DNA from: Burkholderia ambifaria AMMD | GTDB taxonomy: Bacteria > Pseudomonadota > Gammaproteobacteria > Burkholderiales > Burkholderiaceae | Direction: 5' to 3' | DNA length: 64,000 nucleotides | Assembly: GCF_000203915.1 (NCBI RefSeq) | Contig: NC_008390.1 | Location: 124,001-188,000 of the forward strand | Shown: one piece after another, positions 60,538 to 64,000 of the stretch | Layout: the number at the start of each line of letters is the position of its first letter | Numbering within the stretch: position 1 is the first letter of the stretch | Made by a program: the position numbers and the translations under genes | The notes under the pieces: model-generated | Databases searched by the model: none | What the model saw: only the letters and a program-made list of their open reading frames with translations | Told to the model about the DNA's origin: nothing

Positions 60538-62798
60538 CGGGCGCTGTCGTGGAACGGTTGAACGCGGCGTTCGTGCACCATCAGGCCGGGCGCTTCGACG
60601 ACGCTCGCATGCTGTACGAGGCGATCCGGCGCGACGAGCCGGATCAGCCGGATGCGACGCACTTCCTCGGGCTGCTCGCGTGCCAGCTCGGCCAGTTTCC
60701 GGCCGGCCTCGCGCTGATGGAGCGCGCGATCGCGCTGCGCGCCGATCCCGTCTACCTGAACAACTTCGGCAACATGCTGCGCGCGCACGGCCGGCTCGGC
60801 GATGCGATCGGCGCGTACCGGCGTGCGATCGCGCTCGCGCCCGACTATGCGGAAGCGCACAGCAACCTCGGCAACGCGTTGCGCGACGCGGGCGACGCGG
60901 ACGCCGCGATGCTGAGCTGCGCGCAGGCGCTCGCGCTGCGCCCCGATTACGCGCCGGCGTTCAACAACCTCGGTAACGCACTGCAGGACAAGGGCGAACT
61001 GGACGCCGCGGCGCGCGCGTACGAGAAGGCGATCGCACTCGATCCCGGCTACGCGCAGGCCCGCTTCAACCAGGGCAACGTATTGCGTGCGCAGCGCCGG
61101 CCCGACGAGGCGATCGCGTGCTACCGCGAAGCGATCGCGCTGCAACCGCACCTGCATGCCGCGCATCACGCGCTCGGCGTGCTGCTGTTCGAGCGCGATG
61201 ATCGCGAGGCCGCGATCGCGAGCCTCACCCGCGCGGCGGAATCGGGTGAAGCGGACTGCCTGTTCCACCTCGCGGCCGCGCTCGAGCGTGCAGGCGATCT
61301 CGACGGCACGGTGGCGAGCCTGCGGCGTGCGCTTGCCGCGGCGCCCGATCGTGCGGACCTGCATCACCACCTCGCGCAGACGTTGGTCCGGCAGGGCAAG
61401 CGGCGTGAAGCGCTCGACAGTTGCCGGATCGCGCTGTCGCTGCCGAACCCGACCGCGCAGATGCACGCAGTGATGGGCGACATCCTGTGCGCGATGTGGC
61501 ACCTCGATGCGGGGCTCGCGAGCTACGATCGTGCGCTCGAAATCGATCCCGCGTTCCGCAACGCACACTCGGGCCGCATGTTCCACGCGGCCGGCACCGA
61601 CCGGCTGTCGCCCATGCAACTCCTCGAACGCGCGCGCGAATTCGGCGCGCGGATGGCCGCGCAGGCGTCGCCGCGTACGCATGTGCCGCGGCCGGCCGCC
61701 GGGCGCGTGTTGCGTGTCGGGTTCGTGTCCGGAGACCTGAAGTCCCATCCGGTCGCGGTGTTCCTGCTGAGCGTCGTCGCGGCGCTCGATCCGTCGCGCA
61801 TCGCGGCGGTGGCCTACGCGACGCAGTCGGTGGAGGACGACACGACTGCGGCGCTCAAGCGCCATTTCGCGCTGTGGCGCGACATCACCGCGCTCGATGA
61901 TCGCGCGGCCGCCGACCTGATCGTGAATGACCACATCGACGTGCTGGTCGATCTGAGCGGCCATACCGCGTCGAACCGGCTGCCGTTGTTCGCATGGAAG
62001 CCGGCACCGGTGCAGGCGACCTGGCTCGGCTATTTCGCGACGACCGGCATCGCCGCGATCGACTACGTGATCGGCGATCGCCACGTGCTCCCCGACGACG
62101 AAGCGCATCACTTCGCCGAGCGGCCGTGGCGGCTGCCCGACAGTTACCTGTGCTTCACGCCGCCCGCACAGCCGCTCGACGTCGGGCCGCTGCCGGCCGA
62201 GCGCGAAGGTGTCGTCACGTTCGGATGCCTGAACAATGCGAACAAGATCGGCGACGCCGTCGTCGCGCTGTGGTCGCGCGTGCTGCATGCGGTACCCGGT
62301 TCGCGCCTGTTGCTGAAGTCGGCGCAGCTCGACGAAGCCGCGCTGCGCACGAGCCTCGCCGCGCGCTTCGCGGCACACGGTATTCCGGCAGAGCGCCTGC
62401 TGCTGCGCGGCGGATCGAAGCGGCTCGCGCACATCGCCACGTACAACGACATCGACATCGTGCTCGATCCGTTCCCGTATCCGGGCGGCACGACGAGCAT
62501 GGAAGGACTGTGGATGGGCGCGCCGTTCATCACGCGGCGCGGCGACCGCTTCCTGTCGCATATCGGCGAAAGCATCCTGCATACGCTCGGGATGCCTGAA
62601 TGGATCGCGGACAACGACGACGACTATGTCGCGAAGGCGGCCGCGTTCGCGCAGGATCTGCCGCATGTCGCGGCCGTGCGGGCCGGGCTGCGCGAGCGGC
62701 TGCTGCGCTCGCCGCTGTGCGATGCTCCGCGCTTCGCCCGCCATCTCGAAGCGGCGTTCGCGCAGATGGTCGACGCGGCGGCGGTGGCCGCGCGCTAG
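60534..62798 (+). CDS. TPR/GT41 glycosyltransferase 4
   Basis: A 754-residue OGT-like protein, last of the operon. About ten TPRs (residues 5-350) keep the same order as its neighbours but are more divergent ([40 protein letters not shown]). The catalytic region starts about 391: LRVGFVSGDLKSHPVAVFLL with H405 in HPVA rather than HPVG. Further on are [39 protein letters not shown] and GGSKRLAHIATYNDIDIVLD. The changes at the Gly after HPV and in the PGGTTSMEG motif suggest a different donor or acceptor. A hairpin terminator follows its stop. Confidence 0.87.
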   Translation: MTGAVVERLNAAFVHHQAGRFDDARMLYEAIRRDEPDQPDATHFLGLLACQLGQFPAGLALMERAIALRADPVYLNNFGNMLRAHGRLGDAIGAYRRAIALAPDYAEAHSNLGNALRDAGDADAAMLSCAQALALRPDYAPAFNNLGNALQDKGELDAAARAYEKAIALDPGYAQARFNQGNVLRAQRRPDEAIACYREAIALQPHLHAAHHALGVLLFERDDREAAIASLTRAAESGEADCLFHLAAALERAGDLDGTVASLRRALAAAPDRADLHHHLAQTLVRQGKRREALDSCRIALSLPNPTAQMHAVMGDILCAMWHLDAGLASYDRALEIDPAFRNAHSGRMFHAAGTDRLSPMQLLERAREFGARMAAQASPRTHVPRPAAGRVLRVGFVSGDLKSHPVAVFLLSVVAALDPSRIAAVAYATQSVEDDTTAALKRHFALWRDITALDDRAAADLIVNDHIDVLVDLSGHTASNRLPLFAWKPAPVQATWLGYFATTGIAAIDYVIGDRHVLPDDEAHHFAERPWRLPDSYLCFTPPAQPLDVGPLPAEREGVVTFGCLNNANKIGDAVVALWSRVLHAVPGSRLLLKSAQLDEAALRTSLAARFAAHGIPAERLLLRGGSKRLAHIATYNDIDIVLDPFPYPGGTTSMEGLWMGAPFITRRGDRFLSHIGESILHTLGMPEWIADNDDDYVAKAAAFAQDLPHVAAVRAGLRERLLRSPLCDAPRFARHLEAAFAQMVDAAAVAAR

Positions 62799-62830
62799 TC
62801 GATCCGGCACGGTGCGGATTTGCATCGTGC

Positions 62831-62855
62831 CGGCATCCGTGCCGTTTCTTTTTTC
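62831..62855 (+). terminator. Terminator of the GT41 operon
   Basis: Hairpin CGGCA-TCCG-TGCCG (62831-62844) is followed by a T-rich run (TTTCTTTTTTC). An alternative, longer stem CCGGCACG / CGTGCCGG (62804-62833) overlaps it. Either would end plus-strand transcription 30-60 bp after the stop. Confidence 0.7.
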
Positions 62856-62862
62856 TTCACGC

Positions 62863-62889
62863 AAAAAAATAGCCGCCCGAAGGCGACTA
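62863..62889 (-). terminator. Terminator of the fliD-fliT transcript
   Basis: On the minus strand the stem TAGTCGCC / GGCGGCTA (7 of 8 pairs, loop TTCG) is followed by seven T. It sits 54 bp after the fliT stop, back to back with the GT41 terminator. Confidence 0.82.
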
Positions 62890-62943
62890 GACGTTACGAC
62901 ATCGGCGCACGCTCGACGGCGGCGCGCGTTGTTGTTCGGGGGC

Positions 62944-63240
62944 TTACAGCATGCCGGTCGCCTGATAGAGGCCGGCCGCGCGAATGCGCTCGCGCGATGC
63001 GGTGAATTGCTGCGCGAGCTGATCGCGATCGGCCTGCGCGTCCTGCGCGATCGACGCATCGATCTCCATGATCCGCCGGATCGTGTCGAGCGCTTCCGGC
63101 GTCTGCTCGGGCGATAGCCCCATCAACAGCGGCGAGCGCGCGTCGGCCAGCGCCGCGACGCGTTCCCAGTCGCGCAGCGCGGTGGCCGACTGCATCGCGT
63201 GGGTCAGATGGAGCGCTTGATTCAGCGTATCGGTCGTCAT
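62944..63240 (-). CDS. fliT: Flagellar protein FliT (FliD export chaperone)
   Basis: A 98-residue all-helical protein of the FliT family, the export chaperone for the filament cap FliD and, in enterics, an antagonist of FlhDC. It has DTLNQALHLTHAMQSATALR, WERVAALADARSPLLMGL and IMEIDASIAQDAQADRDQLA, with helix breaks as in FliT. It lies 35 bp after fliD in the same direction, the standard arrangement. Start ATG 63240. Family assignment rests on size, helix pattern and synteny. Confidence 0.85.
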   Translation of the reverse strand: MTTDTLNQALHLTHAMQSATALRDWERVAALADARSPLLMGLSPEQTPEALDTIRRIMEIDASIAQDAQADRDQLAQQFTASRERIRAAGLYQATGML

Positions 63241-63275
63241 GGTCGTCGTCCGGATGCGGCCTGCGAACAGGCGGC

Positions 63276-64000
63276 TTACTTGTTGGTGGCGAGCGCGCCG
63301 GCGCTGTTCGTGCCGCCGAACAGCTGCGTCAGATACTTCGTGTTGTTCGCCATCGTCGCCATCAGGTTGTTCAGCGCGGTGAACTGCGCGTTGTACTGCG
63401 CGGTCAGCTGATCCGAATAGTTCTTCAGCTGCGTCGCCTGGTTGGACAGGTTCTTCAGGTCCGCATTGAGCGCCGTGGTGCGCTGGTCGATCAGGCCGTT
63501 CGCCTGCGTGTACGTGTTGACCAGCTTGTTCAGCGTCTGGCCGACGCCGTTCGTCGTGTTGAACAGCGCGGCGACGGTCGGGCTGTTCGACGTGAGCGCG
63601 GTGTTCAGCGCGGTCGAGTCGACCTGCAGCGTCCCGTCGGCCTGCAGGTTGATGCCGATCGCCGCGAGCGAATAGGTCGTGCTCGGGCTGCCCGTCTTGA
63701 CGCCGCCGCTGATCGCGGTCGCGAGGCCGCTCGAGATCGTGTTGAGCATCGCGTCGCCGAGCAACGGACCTGCCGTCGACGTGTTCGGATCGTACGACGA
63801 CAGCGACTTCGCGGTCGTCACGTAGCCGTTGTATGCGTTGACGAATGCGTTGATCGCGCTCGTCGTGGCCGTCGTGTCCTGCGACAGCGTGACCGTCTGG
63901 GTCGTGTTCAGCGCGGCCGGCGTCAGGTTCAGCGTGACGCCCGTCAGCACGCCCGACACGCTGTTGGACGCGCTGCTCACCGGCGTGCCGTCGACGGTCA
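63276..64000 (-). CDS. fliD: Flagellar hook-associated protein 2 (filament cap FliD), C-terminal part
   Basis: The last 241 residues of FliD; the frame is open to the window edge and the N-terminus lies outside. SGVLTGVTLNLTPAALNTTQ followed by INAFVNAYNGYVTTAKSLSS is the start of the FliD_C domain. LTSNSPTVAALFNTTNGVGQ and DLKNLSNQATQLKNYSDQLT then form the C-terminal helices that coil into the filament cap, ending KYLTQLFGGTNSAGALATNK. FliD caps the growing flagellum and aids flagellin folding. Its presence places the neighbouring sugar island in a flagellar context. Confidence 0.95.
   Translation of the reverse strand, partial: TVDGTPVSSASNSVSGVLTGVTLNLTPAALNTTQTVTLSQDTTATTSAINAFVNAYNGYVTTAKSLSSYDPNTSTAGPLLGDAMLNTISSGLATAISGGVKTGSPSTTYSLAAIGINLQADGTLQVDSTALNTALTSNSPTVAALFNTTNGVGQTLNKLVNTYTQANGLIDQRTTALNADLKNLSNQATQLKNYSDQLTAQYNAQFTALNNLMATMANNTKYLTQLFGGTNSAGALATNK

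Overview
The window is GC-rich (mostly 65-70 %) beta-proteobacterial chromosome. The gene content and order (rep, gcvTHP with sdaA, eat-eutBC with eutR, fliT-fliD beside a glycosylation cluster) point to Burkholderia, probably the B. cepacia complex. I infer this from families and synteny; species cannot be fixed from the sequence alone. Coding density is high, and many long open frames opposite or beside the genes are codon-bias shadows.

Layout. 1-6 kb: the 3'-truncated end of an AidB-type acyl-CoA dehydrogenase gene with a divergent TetR regulator, a methionine-type aminotransferase, an orphan amino-acid-binding protein and a GlcD-like FAD dehydrogenase. 6-10.3 kb: a PadR regulator with a palindromic operator, then a divergent metal-resistance locus: a CadR-like MerR regulator, a 19-bp-spacer promoter, a CadA-type P-ATPase with a very long His-rich leader, and a small His-rich zinc-ribbon protein. 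10.3-13 kb: a block of 8-bp tandem repeats, a GyrI-like protein and a CmpX-like mechanosensitive channel. 13-24 kb: ethanolamine catabolism without a microcompartment: permease eat, ammonia-lyase eutBC and, after an inserted LysR/MFS pair, an acetaldehyde-type dehydrogenase and eutR. Both of these last genes are preceded by -24/-12 (sigma-54 type) promoters, and two flavin-reductase-fold genes flank the dehydrogenase.

24-41 kb: a GT9-like glycosyltransferase overlapping a ThDP enzyme, serine dehydratase, an alginate-lyase-fold protein, the glycine cleavage operon gcvTHP under a tandem glycine riboswitch and a clear sigma-70 promoter, a small lipoprotein, a Gfo/Idh/MocA oxidoreductase, an SGNH hydrolase, the Rep helicase and a di-haem cytochrome c. 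41-43.6 kb: tRNA-Arg(CCG), a HigBA2-like toxin-antitoxin pair with a perfect operator palindrome, and an orphan TIGR04222-like membrane protein with a Ser/Cys tail.

43.6-64 kb: a large sugar-modification island next to the flagellar cap genes. Six tightly packed minus-strand genes (TylF-like methyltransferase, FAD oxidoreductase, WbqC, methyltransferase, WecE-like sugar aminotransferase, 928-aa glycosyltransferase) diverge from six plus-strand genes. The plus-strand genes are four TPR/O-GlcNAc-transferase-type (GT41) glycosyltransferases, a UDP-glucuronate-decarboxylase-like enzyme and a sugar C-methyltransferase-like protein. A candidate sigma-28 flagellar promoter precedes the plus operon, and fliT and the 3' part of fliD follow on the other strand. 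I infer an expanded flagellin O-glycosylation locus making an unusual, probably methylated sugar. It is the most interesting part of the window.
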